Of a stretch of DNA of 64,000 nucleotides, positions 43,597 through 52,353 are shown piece by piece; positions within the stretch are counted from its first letter, which is position 1, and each line of letters opens with the position of its first letter. The translations under genes were made by a program, and so were the position numbers. The stretch comes from Deltaproteobacteria bacterium (GTDB lineage: Bacteria; Desulfobacterota; DSM-4660; Desulfatiglandales; HGW-15), in contig JAFGDF010000235.1 of the NCBI GenBank assembly GCA_016932235.1, positions 5,261 to 69,260 on the forward strand, written 5' to 3'. The notes below the pieces were generated by a model. It had not been told where the DNA came from. It was given only the letters and a program-made list of their open reading frames with translations, and ran no database searches.

Positions 43597-45075
43597 ATGG
43601 AACAGATTGAAGCTGATGTTACAGTTATAGGAGCAGGGATTACAGGCACATCAATAGCCAGAGAGTTGTCAAGGTATAAAGCTGAAACCATAGTTGTTGA
43701 AAAGGGTATGGATATCGGGACCCAGGGGCAGACCAAAGCCTCGGGCGGAATGATTTACAGCGGTCTTGTTATGCTCATGTCCTTTATTGTTAAAAGTCTG
43801 GTGGCCCCTGACGCTCCATTATATGATCCTGAAAGCCAGAAAATCCGGTGGCTGGAACAGGGTTTTGACCAGGCACCTGCGTGGCTCGAAGAACTGGATG
43901 TGTATAACCGTCCTGTAAAAAATCTCGTGATAGCGACGAATAAAAACGAGGTCAAGGATTTGGAATCCCTCGTTTTATTAGGGGAGAGTATCGGTGAAAG
44001 GTACTCGAAGGTAAAGTGGGTAGATCGAGATATGTGTCTCGAAACGGAACCTCATTTGACTGAAGACGTCATAGCAGGTCTGTCCAGCGAGGGCGACGCA
44101 ATACAGGTATTACCCTGGGATGTCGCCATAGCACAATCGGAAAATGCGAAACAAAATGGGGTTCGGTTCATGCTAAATACCAGGGTAACAGGTATTCTCC
44201 AGAAGGATGGCTATCAACTTGTGGAGACATCACAGGGACAAATTAAAACAAGGTTTATTGTCAATGCGGGAGGAATACTTGCCGACAAAGTTTCAGACCT
44301 TGCAGGAAAACGCGACTGGAGTCTAACCTTCATCAGGAACCTGTTTGTAATCATGGATAGAAGCGCCGGCAACCTTGTCAATACGAATCTCTGTCTTCCT
44401 CCACGTCCCGGTAAAGGACCAATATGCGGTCGCACGCCAGAAGGAACCCTTATGATAAACATAGGAGCTTATGAACCCTCTGCAAGGAGAAACGATATGG
44501 GTTCACACCCCGGTGAGGCATTGAGAAACATGATGGAAGCCAAAAGGTACATACCTGAGCTCTCGGAAAAGGATATAATACGATCCTTTGTGGGTATGAG
44601 AGTTTTCAATACCCGCGATCAGGAAGAGAATATTATTGAACCTTTGAGTGATAATCCGAGATTCATTAACGCGGTTGTCAGATTGCCAGGCCTTACGCCA
44701 GCGGTCCCTATAGCCAGATTCGTCGTTAAGCTGCTCGGAGAAGCGGGTATGGAGTTAAATGACAAACCGGATTTCACACCGTACAGGAAAGGGATACAGA
44801 GATTTCGTAACCTTTCTGAGGATGAGCGAATACGGCTTTTCTGTCAGGACCCCCGTTATGGCCACGTGGTTTGCTCCTGTGAAACGGTAACTGAAGGTGA
44901 AATAGCAGAGGCGATTCAAAGGGGTGCGAAAACAATGACCGGAGTGAGATATGCGACAAGGGCGGGTATGGGAAGATGTCAGGGGAATTACTGCAGCACT
45001 CATGTAAGTGAGATTCTGTCAAGGGAACTTAATGTCCCCCTTACTCAAATTATGGAAAGGAGACCAGGACCATGA
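43597..45075 (+). CDS. GlpA-like FAD oxidoreductase with BFD-type 2Fe-2S domain
   Basis: Flavoprotein of 492 residues with an N-terminal DAO/GlpA-type FAD domain (VIGAGITGTSIARELSRY, about residues 10-27) and a C-terminal bacterioferritin-associated-ferredoxin-like domain whose cysteine pairs VCSCETVTEGE and GRCQGNYC (about 427-466) would bind a 2Fe-2S cluster. This is the architecture of anaerobic glycerol-3-phosphate dehydrogenase GlpA and of catalytic subunits of opine/hydroxyproline-type dehydrogenases, so it likely oxidises a hydroxy or amino acid. It overlaps the next gene by 4 bases, and the three genes 43597-47302 form a tightly packed operon. AAAGGAA precedes the ATG. Confidence 0.9.
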   Translation: MEQIEADVTVIGAGITGTSIARELSRYKAETIVVEKGMDIGTQGQTKASGGMIYSGLVMLMSFIVKSLVAPDAPLYDPESQKIRWLEQGFDQAPAWLEELDVYNRPVKNLVIATNKNEVKDLESLVLLGESIGERYSKVKWVDRDMCLETEPHLTEDVIAGLSSEGDAIQVLPWDVAIAQSENAKQNGVRFMLNTRVTGILQKDGYQLVETSQGQIKTRFIVNAGGILADKVSDLAGKRDWSLTFIRNLFVIMDRSAGNLVNTNLCLPPRPGKGPICGRTPEGTLMINIGAYEPSARRNDMGSHPGEALRNMMEAKRYIPELSEKDIIRSFVGMRVFNTRDQEENIIEPLSDNPRFINAVVRLPGLTPAVPIARFVVKLLGEAGMELNDKPDFTPYRKGIQRFRNLSEDERIRLFCQDPRYGHVVCSCETVTEGEIAEAIQRGAKTMTGVRYATRAGMGRCQGNYCSTHVSEILSRELNVPLTQIMERRPGP

Positions 45076-45995
45076 AATGCATCGTAATCTATTATTCACA
45101 GACAGGAAATACTAAAAAGATCGCCAAGGCAATCCACAGGGGCATGCTCACAGTAGAAAAAAATTGTGAAATCGCCCGTCTTAAGGACGTGGACCCCGGA
45201 AATCTGACGGGTTATGATCTGATTGGCATAGGCAGCCCTTTGATACACGCGCGAGAACACCTGCATGTCGCAGCTTTTGTAAATTTTTTAAAATCAGTGG
45301 ATGGGAAGCATGCCTTTGTCTTCTGCACTCACGGGACCATCCCGGGGTATTACATGGGAAGGATGGTTCCTGCCCTGCGACAGAGGGGTTTGACTGTAAT
45401 CGGCTGGAATAACTGGTTTGCCGCCGCCTACCATCCTGTCATACCCAAGCCCTATTTTACCGACGGGCATCCTGATGAAATCGATCTGAAGGAAGCTGAA
45501 GATTTCGGCAAGGAAATGGTGGCGCGGAGCAAAAGGATTTCAAACGGAGAAGCGGGTCTTATTCCAACCCTGCCCACCGGAACTGAATACGATGAAAGGT
45601 ATTTTCCTGTGGCAGAGTCCCCTGTCGATTTTAAAAAACTGGTAGTAAGGACGGAATTCAAGGTTAATATGGAAAAATGCAATTACCCCAAATGCCATTA
45701 TTGCATGGACAGTTGTCCAATGGATGCCATCGATTTCTCAGTTATCCCACCACAATTCGATAAGGACTGTGATTTCTGCTGGCTTTGCGAACAGACCTGC
45801 CCCATGGGCGCAATAGAGATCGACTATCGTACGCTGGATGAATATCACAAGCCCTTAAATAAAAGCGTTCTTCAGAAATCAATAGATGTATTTGAGGCCA
45901 AAGGCCTTTTCAGGAGATTAGTGCCCGATGAAGATATCGGCTGGGACACAAGCTTTTACAAGAATAAAAAACCCCGATTCAAAATAGATTATTGA
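45072..45995 (+). CDS. flavodoxin-ferredoxin fusion (EFR1-type)
   Basis: Electron carrier of 307 residues with an N-terminal flavodoxin domain (YYSQTGNTKKIAKAI, about residues 7-21, the FMN phosphate loop; GIGSPL and CTHGTIPG are further FMN loops) and a C-terminal two-cluster ferredoxin. The second cluster is canonical (CDFCWLCEQTCP, about 233-244). The first has unusual spacing (CNYPKCHYCMDSCP, C-x4-C-x2-C-x3-C). Its position between a GlpA-like dehydrogenase and an NAD/FAD oxidoreductase suggests that it carries electrons from the dehydrogenase to ferredoxin-dependent reactions. It overlaps both neighbours by a few bases. No membrane segment is seen, so it is cytoplasmic. Confidence 0.9.
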   Translation: MKCIVIYYSQTGNTKKIAKAIHRGMLTVEKNCEIARLKDVDPGNLTGYDLIGIGSPLIHAREHLHVAAFVNFLKSVDGKHAFVFCTHGTIPGYYMGRMVPALRQRGLTVIGWNNWFAAAYHPVIPKPYFTDGHPDEIDLKEAEDFGKEMVARSKRISNGEAGLIPTLPTGTEYDERYFPVAESPVDFKKLVVRTEFKVNMEKCNYPKCHYCMDSCPMDAIDFSVIPPQFDKDCDFCWLCEQTCPMGAIEIDYRTLDEYHKPLNKSVLQKSIDVFEAKGLFRRLVPDEDIGWDTSFYKNKKPRFKIDY

Positions 45996-45997
45996 AT

Positions 45998-47302
45998 ATG
46001 ACCAGGAATAATCCCATCCCCCTGGATGTGGCCGTGATCGGAGGCGGTCCGGCCGGTATCTCCGCATGCCTCGAATTTTCGAAATCAGAGGGTTTACAAA
46101 TCGCCCTCTTTGAAAGGGATTCGCAAGTTGGCGGAATGCCCCGTTTCTGCCATATATTCTTCGGCATGAGGGACCTTAAAAGAATAATGACCGGACCGAA
46201 ATATGCCAAGAGACTAAATGCCCTCCTGCGAAAAACCTCAACAGAAATATATACGGATTCAACCGTTATTGAGATCTGTCCAGGCGGTGCCGATAAAAGA
46301 CACGGAATTACCGTTGTCTCCCCGGAAGGAATCCTTTCCTACAGTTGCAGGGCTATACTTTTGACAACCGGCTGCTTTGAGATCTCGAGGGGAACCAGAA
46401 TGATACCCGGCACCAGACCTGATGGAATCTTCACCACAGGAACACTTCAGGATCTCATAAACATGAGGGGGCAGAGACCGGGTAGTCGCGCCGTAATAGT
46501 CGGAAGTGAACACATCTCCCTGTCAAGCGTTCTTACGCTGAAGAAGGGAGGCATATGCATCGCGGGAATGGTCGAACAAGATCAAAAATTACAAACATTT
46601 TCCTCTGCCGCAGGAGCAATGGGACTGTTTTATGGATTCCCCATTTATAGGGGGCTTTCAGTTCAATCCATCCTCGGTGATTCCCGGGTTGAAGGAGTTG
46701 AGCTCTCAGGGCGCAATATGAAAAACCCACTAAGGATTAAATGTGATGCGATTATTCTGACAGGAAAGTTCCGGCCTTGTTCCCAATTGATAGATTTCAC
46801 TGCAATTATTACGGATCCAGCTGCCTCCGGGCCATTGATAGACATGAACTTCATGACCTCTGTTCCAAATATTTTCGCTGCGGGAAATATCCTGAGAGGC
46901 GCTGATATGCATGATATCTGCGCGCTTGAAGGTAAAGAAGCGGCAAAAAATATAATAAGAAGGGTTAAGCAATCGGAACATCAAGAAGAGAAAGGATTCT
47001 ATTTAAAGGCTGTCCCACCGATTCGGTATGTGGTTCCCCAAAAGGTCATTCCATATCTGATCACCGCCCCTTTGATATCCAGGTTTGTCCCTGGATGTTC
47101 CATCCAGTTGGAGCACACCTTGGATAGCGTCGTTATCGAGGCAAGATCCGCCAGGGAACTGATCTGGAGAAAATCATATAGAAGGTTGATTGCTAATCAT
47201 CGAATTCCCATACCCCTATGGGAATTTGACTTGCATCGTGTAGATTTCAAGGCAGGAGTTAAAATAAGGTTGTTAAATGACTCTTCTATATCCGATAAAT
47301 GA
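45998..47302 (+). CDS. NAD/FAD-dependent oxidoreductase (OoxA/HcnB-like)
   Basis: Flavoprotein of 434 residues with two dinucleotide-binding regions: VIGGGPAGISACLEF at the N-terminus, and a degraded second one around AVIVGSEHISLSS (about residues 166-178), where the usual GxGxxG is replaced by GSEHIS. NIFAAGNILRGADMHD (about 288-303) is the expected ATG/GD FAD motif region. Relatives are the alpha subunits of opine oxidases, hydrogen cyanide synthase B and GlpB-like partners of GlpA. It would be the companion of the 43.6-kb flavoprotein. The ATG at 45998 overlaps no stop; a TTG at 45992 overlapping the previous gene is possible. The altered second motif suggests that it may not bind NAD. Confidence 0.85.
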   Translation: MTRNNPIPLDVAVIGGGPAGISACLEFSKSEGLQIALFERDSQVGGMPRFCHIFFGMRDLKRIMTGPKYAKRLNALLRKTSTEIYTDSTVIEICPGGADKRHGITVVSPEGILSYSCRAILLTTGCFEISRGTRMIPGTRPDGIFTTGTLQDLINMRGQRPGSRAVIVGSEHISLSSVLTLKKGGICIAGMVEQDQKLQTFSSAAGAMGLFYGFPIYRGLSVQSILGDSRVEGVELSGRNMKNPLRIKCDAIILTGKFRPCSQLIDFTAIITDPAASGPLIDMNFMTSVPNIFAAGNILRGADMHDICALEGKEAAKNIIRRVKQSEHQEEKGFYLKAVPPIRYVVPQKVIPYLITAPLISRFVPGCSIQLEHTLDSVVIEARSARELIWRKSYRRLIANHRIPIPLWEFDLHRVDFKAGVKIRLLNDSSISDK

Positions 47303-47356
47303 TACTTGCGCGGGATATGAAATAAAACCCGGATTATGTAGTAGAACTTCTAGGAA

Positions 47357-47379
47357 CCTGTCGGACTCTGTCCGACAGG
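47357..47379. repeat. GTCGGAC-type palindrome between convergent operons
   Basis: CCTGTCGGAC TCT GTCCGACAGG, a perfect 10-base stem with a 3-base loop, in the gap between the plus-strand flavoprotein operon and the minus-strand TRAP-2 operon. A bidirectional terminator role is plausible. Confidence 0.8.
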
Positions 47380-47481
47380 CGGGTTGGCTATGGTGAATTC
47401 CACTTGATACCCTACCGCTTGAGGTGGGGATCTTCATCCTGAGCTTGCCGACAGGCCTGTCTATTGATACCCAATTTAATC

Positions 47482-48783
47482 CTATCGTAAAACTGACGGT
47501 AAGAATAAAACAACAGAGGGAACAAAAATCAGTAGAGCAATATGGAAAAAGTCAGCTATTACAAAAGGAATGATTCCTTTGAAAATCGTCTGAACTGGGA
47601 CATGAGGCGCTACACCGGCAATAACATAGACGTTAATCCCGATAGGTGGTGTAATCATCGCAACCTCCATAGCACGACAAACAATTATGCCAAACCAAAT
47701 CGGATCGAAACCTATTTTCATAGCCATGGGAAAAAATATAGGCACCGTCAGGAGCATCATTGCACCACCATCCAATATACATCCTAAGATAAAATATATT
47801 AACAGGATAACGCACAATATCCCCAAAGGAGGTAGCGACAACTCGGTAACGTAATCCGCCAAAGCAAAAGGCAAGGTGGTTACGGCTAAGAAGTAATTCA
47901 GAATAAACGCGCCTATCAGGATACCGTAAATCATCCCGGTGGTTTTCATTGTCTCCGCAAACGCGTTTACCATTGAATTCCATGAAAGTCGTTTTCTAAC
48001 CAATGAAATGATAATCGCTCCAAAAGCACCAACAGCCCCTGCTTCGGTCGGTGTGAACACACCAATCATTAAACCGACCAGCACAATTATAATCAGCAAG
48101 ATCACTTCACCACTGCTTCGAAACGCTAAAAACCGATCCTTAAAGCCATATCGTTCAGCAGGGGGTCCCGCGTCGGGTTTGATTCTGCAGATGACGAATA
48201 TCGTTACGATATAAAAAACAGCTTCAAGTATGCCCGGAATTATACCGGCCATGAATAGCTTACCGATGGAAGACTCGGTAATAATGCCATATATGATTAA
48301 AAGTGAACTCGGTGGAATCAGAATTCCAATACTTCCTCCAGCAGCAATAGACCCAGTTGCCAAAGCGGTATCGTATTTCCTTTTTTCCATTTCAGGTAAT
48401 GCCACTAACCCTATTGTAGCAGCAGTTGCCATACTGGAAGCACTCACCGCTGCAAAACCGGCACATCCGGCGACACTGGCCATGGCCACACCGCCACGAA
48501 AATGCCCCAGCCATTTCGCGGCCAGATTATACAAATCTTTACCCATACCTGTGTTAAAGACCACATTTGCCATCAGGAGGAATAAGGGTACGACCGCGAA
48601 CTCATAATTTGCTACCGTATCAAAAGGCGGTATTGCCAATTTTGCGTAGGCTGCCGTATCGGAAATGATATACCACATTCCCCCGACACCCAATAGCCCC
48701 ATACCGGCGCCAATTGGCATTCCCAAGGCGAGAAAGAAAAACATGATCGCCAGTCCAATGATACCTATTGTGATAAGACTCAT
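47482..48783 (-). CDS. dctM: TRAP transporter large permease DctM-2
   Basis: Large TRAP permease (433 residues from the chosen start) with about twelve membrane segments. GIIGLAIMFFFLALGMPIGAG opens the protein; ATAATIGLVALPEMEKRKYD and SIGILIPPSSLLIIYG are typical DctM signatures, and ITPPIGINVYVIAG is the conserved C-terminal motif. The open frame extends to 48918, but that would overlap dctQ by 130 bases; the ATG at 48783 follows the dctQ stop by 2 bases and starts MSLITIGIIGLAIMFF as in the family. It belongs to the dctP-dctQ-dctM operon, distinct from the TRAP-1 set. Confidence 0.95.
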   Translation of the reverse strand: MSLITIGIIGLAIMFFFLALGMPIGAGMGLLGVGGMWYIISDTAAYAKLAIPPFDTVANYEFAVVPLFLLMANVVFNTGMGKDLYNLAAKWLGHFRGGVAMASVAGCAGFAAVSASSMATAATIGLVALPEMEKRKYDTALATGSIAAGGSIGILIPPSSLLIIYGIITESSIGKLFMAGIIPGILEAVFYIVTIFVICRIKPDAGPPAERYGFKDRFLAFRSSGEVILLIIIVLVGLMIGVFTPTEAGAVGAFGAIIISLVRKRLSWNSMVNAFAETMKTTGMIYGILIGAFILNYFLAVTTLPFALADYVTELSLPPLGILCVILLIYFILGCILDGGAMMLLTVPIFFPMAMKIGFDPIWFGIIVCRAMEVAMITPPIGINVYVIAGVAPHVPVQTIFKGIIPFVIADFFHIALLIFVPSVVLFLPSVLR

Positions 48784-48785
48784 TT

Positions 48786-49265
48786 TTACTGCTTCCTTGT
48801 TATTAGGGAATTGAACGCCTGGACCAGAAATACGATGGCAAGTAACAGGAGGCCTATGCCGAATACAAACCGAAAAGGCAGAAAAGGTATTCGATGAAGT
48901 TCGGATATTTCCATCCACCCTTTGTCAAAAGCCATCTTAAAAGCCGCATAACTCAAGGCACCCCAAAAAATCATAGATAACAGATTATTTATAGCATTCA
49001 AAACAGCTTGCAGCTTCAAAGGAACTCTTTTTAATAAAATATCGACATTCACATGACCTTTTTTCTTTCCGGTAAAGCTTAAGGAAAACGCTATGGCAAT
49101 CACAACAACTAACTCAATAATTTCATATGAACCGGGTATCACTCTCCCGAATAAGCGAACGACGATATTCGCGACAATAATTAACATGCAGATTGCCATG
49201 AATATGCCGCCGACCACCGTTAAAATGTTGATAATTTTGTAAATGATATTTTCAAATCGATTCAT
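48786..49265 (-). CDS. dctQ: TRAP transporter small permease DctQ-2
   Basis: Small TRAP permease (159 residues) with four membrane segments (about residues 9-33, 44-65, 86-108 and 128-150). GKKKGHVNVDILLKRVP after segment two matches the DctQ consensus. It lies between dctP-3 (150 bases upstream) and dctM-2, almost touching the latter. Confidence 0.93.
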   Translation of the reverse strand: MNRFENIIYKIINILTVVGGIFMAICMLIIVANIVVRLFGRVIPGSYEIIELVVVIAIAFSLSFTGKKKGHVNVDILLKRVPLKLQAVLNAINNLLSMIFWGALSYAAFKMAFDKGWMEISELHRIPFLPFRFVFGIGLLLLAIVFLVQAFNSLITRKQ

Positions 49266-49415
49266 AGTACTACCTTAGAATACCCGTTTTCTTTATTCCT
49301 ATGATTTTAGATTTTTGAAAAATTTGGCTCGAACCTATGGATTCCACGATCAAGTCGCGGAATCCAATTGCTCGGATTTGAGAAAACCTATATTGTTGGT
49401 ACCTACGCTGATTTA

Positions 49416-50465
49416 TCAATAATGTAAGTACTTTTCAATCAAAGCTTTCGCGTCCTTTCTCATCGCGGAGCCTGGAAGCCCCATATCGTCCAGTCGCTTT
49501 ATCTCTTCGTCCAATACTTTGTCAGCAGCTTCGTAGTATTTTGCCATATCCGATTCCGATAGGTCGAGAAATTGAACACCTTGTCTTCTAGAAAACCTCA
49601 TCCCGGCGTTATCAGCATCCAGCCACGTACTTGCCGCTGTTCTGGAATAGTAATCGATATTATCGTCGAAAAGCTCCTGAATGTCTTTGGGAAGTTTATT
49701 ATAACTCTCCAGATTCATCCCAACATGACTTGTGGGCCACGCCCCTATATCGGTAACTGTCGCGTATTTGATGACTTCCGCCAGACTATATGTCTTCATT
49801 GCTTCCCAACTTAAAAACGCGCCGTCAATAATGTTTTTTTGGAGGGAAGTGTAAGTTTCAGGTGGCGGGATTGAGGCGCCTTCCGCTCCCAGATTTTTTA
49901 CCACTCGGGAGTCCAGCCCAGTGGTTTTGAACGATAAACCTTTCATGTCATCTATTGTCTTGATTGGTTTTTTCACGGTAAAAATCTGCAGTGAGGATGG
50001 AGCGATATAGGTCAATACCTTTATTTCCGAGTGCTCTTGGTCTATCTCCGGGTATTTTTTTCGCAATTCGTTATATATACGATACATTGTCTCCGAGTTT
50101 GGGCGAACTTTGCAGAAAACAAGGCCCATTGATTTCTCGATATGAAATCCTTCTCTCACGTGGTTGCCGCTAAATTCGGTTAAATCGGCCACACCTTCCT
50201 TCAGCTCGTTATATGAGCTTCTCATATTTATTAACGATCCGCCCCAATAATGCTCAAATTTAACTTGCCCGTTACTCTCTTTCTCGATTTTTTCGGCAAA
50301 GGCTTCGTGTGCTATCCCGTAAGGATGATGCTGTGGAAAAGTCCATCCACATCTTAAGGTGATTGTTTTGGCTGCCAATGGCGCCTGGAATAAAAACATC
50401 GCAACTACTGAAACCAAGAAGATCGTCATCAACTTGTGTGTCAAGATAAACTCAATCCTTTTCAT
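49416..50465 (-). CDS. dctP: TRAP transporter substrate-binding protein DctP-3
   Basis: Periplasmic binding protein (349 residues) and first gene of the TRAP-2 operon. The signal peptide has a hydrophobic core at about residues 12-28 and cleavage after LAA (about 32), giving a mature start at KTITLRCGWTFPQHHPYG. SLQKNIIDGAFLSWEAMKTYSL is the usual hinge helix. It is much less similar to DctP-1 and DctP-2 than they are to each other, so it should take a different ligand. Two candidate promoters and two palindromes lie within 160 bases upstream, indicating regulation separate from the TetR-box operons. Confidence 0.93.
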   Translation of the reverse strand: MKRIEFILTHKLMTIFLVSVVAMFLFQAPLAAKTITLRCGWTFPQHHPYGIAHEAFAEKIEKESNGQVKFEHYWGGSLINMRSSYNELKEGVADLTEFSGNHVREGFHIEKSMGLVFCKVRPNSETMYRIYNELRKKYPEIDQEHSEIKVLTYIAPSSLQIFTVKKPIKTIDDMKGLSFKTTGLDSRVVKNLGAEGASIPPPETYTSLQKNIIDGAFLSWEAMKTYSLAEVIKYATVTDIGAWPTSHVGMNLESYNKLPKDIQELFDDNIDYYSRTAASTWLDADNAGMRFSRRQGVQFLDLSESDMAKYYEAADKVLDEEIKRLDDMGLPGSAMRKDAKALIEKYLHY

Positions 50466-50515
50466 AATTGTCTCCTCTCTGTGTTAATAAGAATTCCCTT
50501 TTTTTGGGGGAACGA

Positions 50516-50624
50516 AATATATGGCGTTGAGCGCCACATGTCAACAATTTAGGATATTTATAGTAATTTTTGAGGTTAAATATCCTTCGATATAATATGT
50601 ATCGATCGTTTGATATGATGTCAA
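50516..50624 (-). promoter_or_regulatory. two promoters and operators of the TRAP-2 operon
   Basis: Minus strand. Proximal promoter: TTGACA (50539-50544), 17-base spacer, TATATT (50516-50521), with palindrome TGGCG-TTGAG-CGCCA (50522-50536) filling the spacer. Distal promoter: TTGACA (50619-50624), 17-base spacer, TACATA (50596-50601). Between them is a perfect 10-base inverted repeat AGGATATTTA (50551-50560) and TAAATATCCT (50577-50586), 16 bases apart, overlapping ATATC-CTTC-GATAT (50580-50593). The pattern suggests control by at least one repressor not encoded next door. Confidence 0.7.
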
Positions 50625-50672
50625 GAAAAAGTTATACCCGAATAGTATATTTTCAGGATTTCTCGCGACTAA

Positions 50673-50843
50673 TTAGTCTTCTCCTGCCTCCATATGCTGA
50701 ATCAACGAAACTGTGGCGCACATTACCCTATGCAGGTCAGCAAGGGTATTTTCCGGCAGAGCGGCCAGTAATCCTGTTTTCGATAAGATCTCCGTGTATT
50801 CCTTGATCTCTTTAATAATTCCAGATTTTTCAGGGTAATTCAT
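50673..50843 (-). CDS. small hypothetical protein (56 aa)
   Basis: A 56-residue, probably helical soluble protein starting MNYPEKSGIIKEIKEYTEIL and ending HMEAGED, with no recognised family. The ATG at 50843 is preceded by AGAGGATGG at good spacing, and the gene lies 35 bases after the EthD-family gene in the same direction, both supporting real translation. It may be a small partner of the EthD protein. It ends just upstream of the TRAP-2 promoters. Confidence 0.6.
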   Translation of the reverse strand: MNYPEKSGIIKEIKEYTEILSKTGLLAALPENTLADLHRVMCATVSLIQHMEAGED

Positions 50844-50877
50844 ATTTCCATCCTCTCTTAAAGATCAACGAGAAACC

Positions 50878-51192
50878 TCATTTGTTGATTATTTCGCTAA
50901 GCTGACGAACGGGAACAACGTTGGTAAAGTTTGAGATATCATCGCGCAATACGGGTCCCTTCTCCGCAGAACCTTTAACATAGCCATCCATTTTATCAAA
51001 ATACATGTGGCCGATGCATATATAAAGAGGCCGGTTCCCATCCTCATCCGGAAGCCCCCTGTCCACTTCCGTTTTTACCAGACCAAATGGCGTCATATGC
51101 TCTTCCACCAGTTTGATATGACTGTTGATATAATAATCATGATCGAATCTGGCACCTTCATTATTAGGGTACATGACACTTATCTTAAACAT
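50878..51192 (-). CDS. EthD family protein
   Basis: Small dimeric alpha-beta barrel protein (104 residues) of the EthD family. The start MFKISVMYPNNEGARFDHDYYINSH is diagnostic: the first strand is followed by FDxDYYxxxH. EthD proteins accompany a range of degradation pathways, but their biochemical role is mostly unsettled. It is encoded between the metallo-hydrolase gene and the 56-residue ORF, all in one direction. AGGAGG lies upstream of the ATG. Confidence 0.9.
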   Translation of the reverse strand: MFKISVMYPNNEGARFDHDYYINSHIKLVEEHMTPFGLVKTEVDRGLPDEDGNRPLYICIGHMYFDKMDGYVKGSAEKGPVLRDDISNFTNVVPVRQLSEIINK

Positions 51193-51396
51193 AGCTTATC
51201 CTCCTTTAATATAGAAAAACAATAATGGTACTCAAAATACTACGGGATTTATCCTAAGATGGCAGGTTATATCAGGCTGGATCAATCCGGGACATACTTG
51301 CTTCGACTAAACAGCGATGATGTCTTTCTCCGCTATATTAACAACGGCCTCATAACAGGTGCCCTTTCCTATCAACCGGCCAGCCTTTCAACTGAC

Positions 51397-52353
51397 TCAG
51401 GAGTTAAGATTCATATATGCCATCTCATAATCCCCCGTCTTTTCCTTTATTTCGCCTTTTCTCTCAAGATAACGCAGATGCGCTATCGCCTCACCTGTCG
51501 CGAACCATTTGAGGATCGGTGAAAACTGATCCCATGAAATATCATCCACGCCCCATGTCATCATCGATGCGATACTGAATGCGTTACCCGGGCCAAGATG
51601 CAGCAAATTCTTCGTTTCCTCAAGCCTTTCTTCATGATGCCTTTTGATCTCCGTGACCCTTTCCTTGAAATGACTGAACGGCCGCCGGTGCCCGGGAAGG
51701 ACTTCACTTACCTCCAGGGGATATATTTTATCCAGGCTGTTAAGATATATTTTCAAAGGATCTCCTGTCTCATCCCAGCATTGTATTCCAGGGGTAATAT
51801 CGCCCAGTAAATGATCCCCGGAGATTAGAATCTTTTCATCGGCCTCATAAAGGCACTGGTGACCCACAGCGTGACCCGGTGTATTAATACATCTGAATCT
51901 GTATCCTCCGTATTCGATGATCTCATTGTCCTCCAGAGATACGGTTTCGTTAAGGGCATCATGGCCATAACTGGAATTAAAATACCTCTTCATACAATAT
52001 TGAATGATATCCTCAGTAATACCGTTTCTCCTTGCATATTCAAGTATCTCTTTCCACCCCTTCCATCCCCTTTGCTTATAATAGACATTGCTCTCTTTCG
52101 AGAGAAGCCTTGAAATCAATCCTGAATGATCCGCATGGAAATGAGTAATAAAATAATCCCACTTTACACAATCGGCTGAAATCTCTTTCAAATCAGATAT
52201 CAAAACTTCGTATGATTCATCAGTATTTAATCCAGTATCCACTAGGAGGCCCTTTTCTCTCCCCAAAATCGCGTAGGAATTAACACTCTTTAAGGGATTA
52301 TCAGGAAGTGGGATCTCCATCCTGAAGATATTTTTTCTTATACTGCTAATCAT
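51397..52353 (-). CDS. metallo-beta-lactamase-fold hydrolase
   Basis: Cytoplasmic MBL-fold hydrolase (318 residues). The metal site is clear: THFHADHSG (HxHxDH, about residues 70-78), a third histidine in NTPGHAVGHQ (about 164), the bridging aspartate in LISGDHLLGD and the last histidine in LPGHRRPF (about 226). A C-terminal helical region of 90 residues (KEIKRHHEERLEETKNLL onward) resembles the extension of glyoxalase-II-like or LACTB2-like members. Substrates in this group are usually thioesters or lactones, and a thioesterase for an acyl-CoA would fit the setting. It overlaps the MFS gene by 4 bases (ATGA), showing coupling. Confidence 0.92.
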   Translation of the reverse strand: MISSIRKNIFRMEIPLPDNPLKSVNSYAILGREKGLLVDTGLNTDESYEVLISDLKEISADCVKWDYFITHFHADHSGLISRLLSKESNVYYKQRGWKGWKEILEYARRNGITEDIIQYCMKRYFNSSYGHDALNETVSLEDNEIIEYGGYRFRCINTPGHAVGHQCLYEADEKILISGDHLLGDITPGIQCWDETGDPLKIYLNSLDKIYPLEVSEVLPGHRRPFSHFKERVTEIKRHHEERLEETKNLLHLGPGNAFSIASMMTWGVDDISWDQFSPILKWFATGEAIAHLRYLERKGEIKEKTGDYEMAYMNLNS

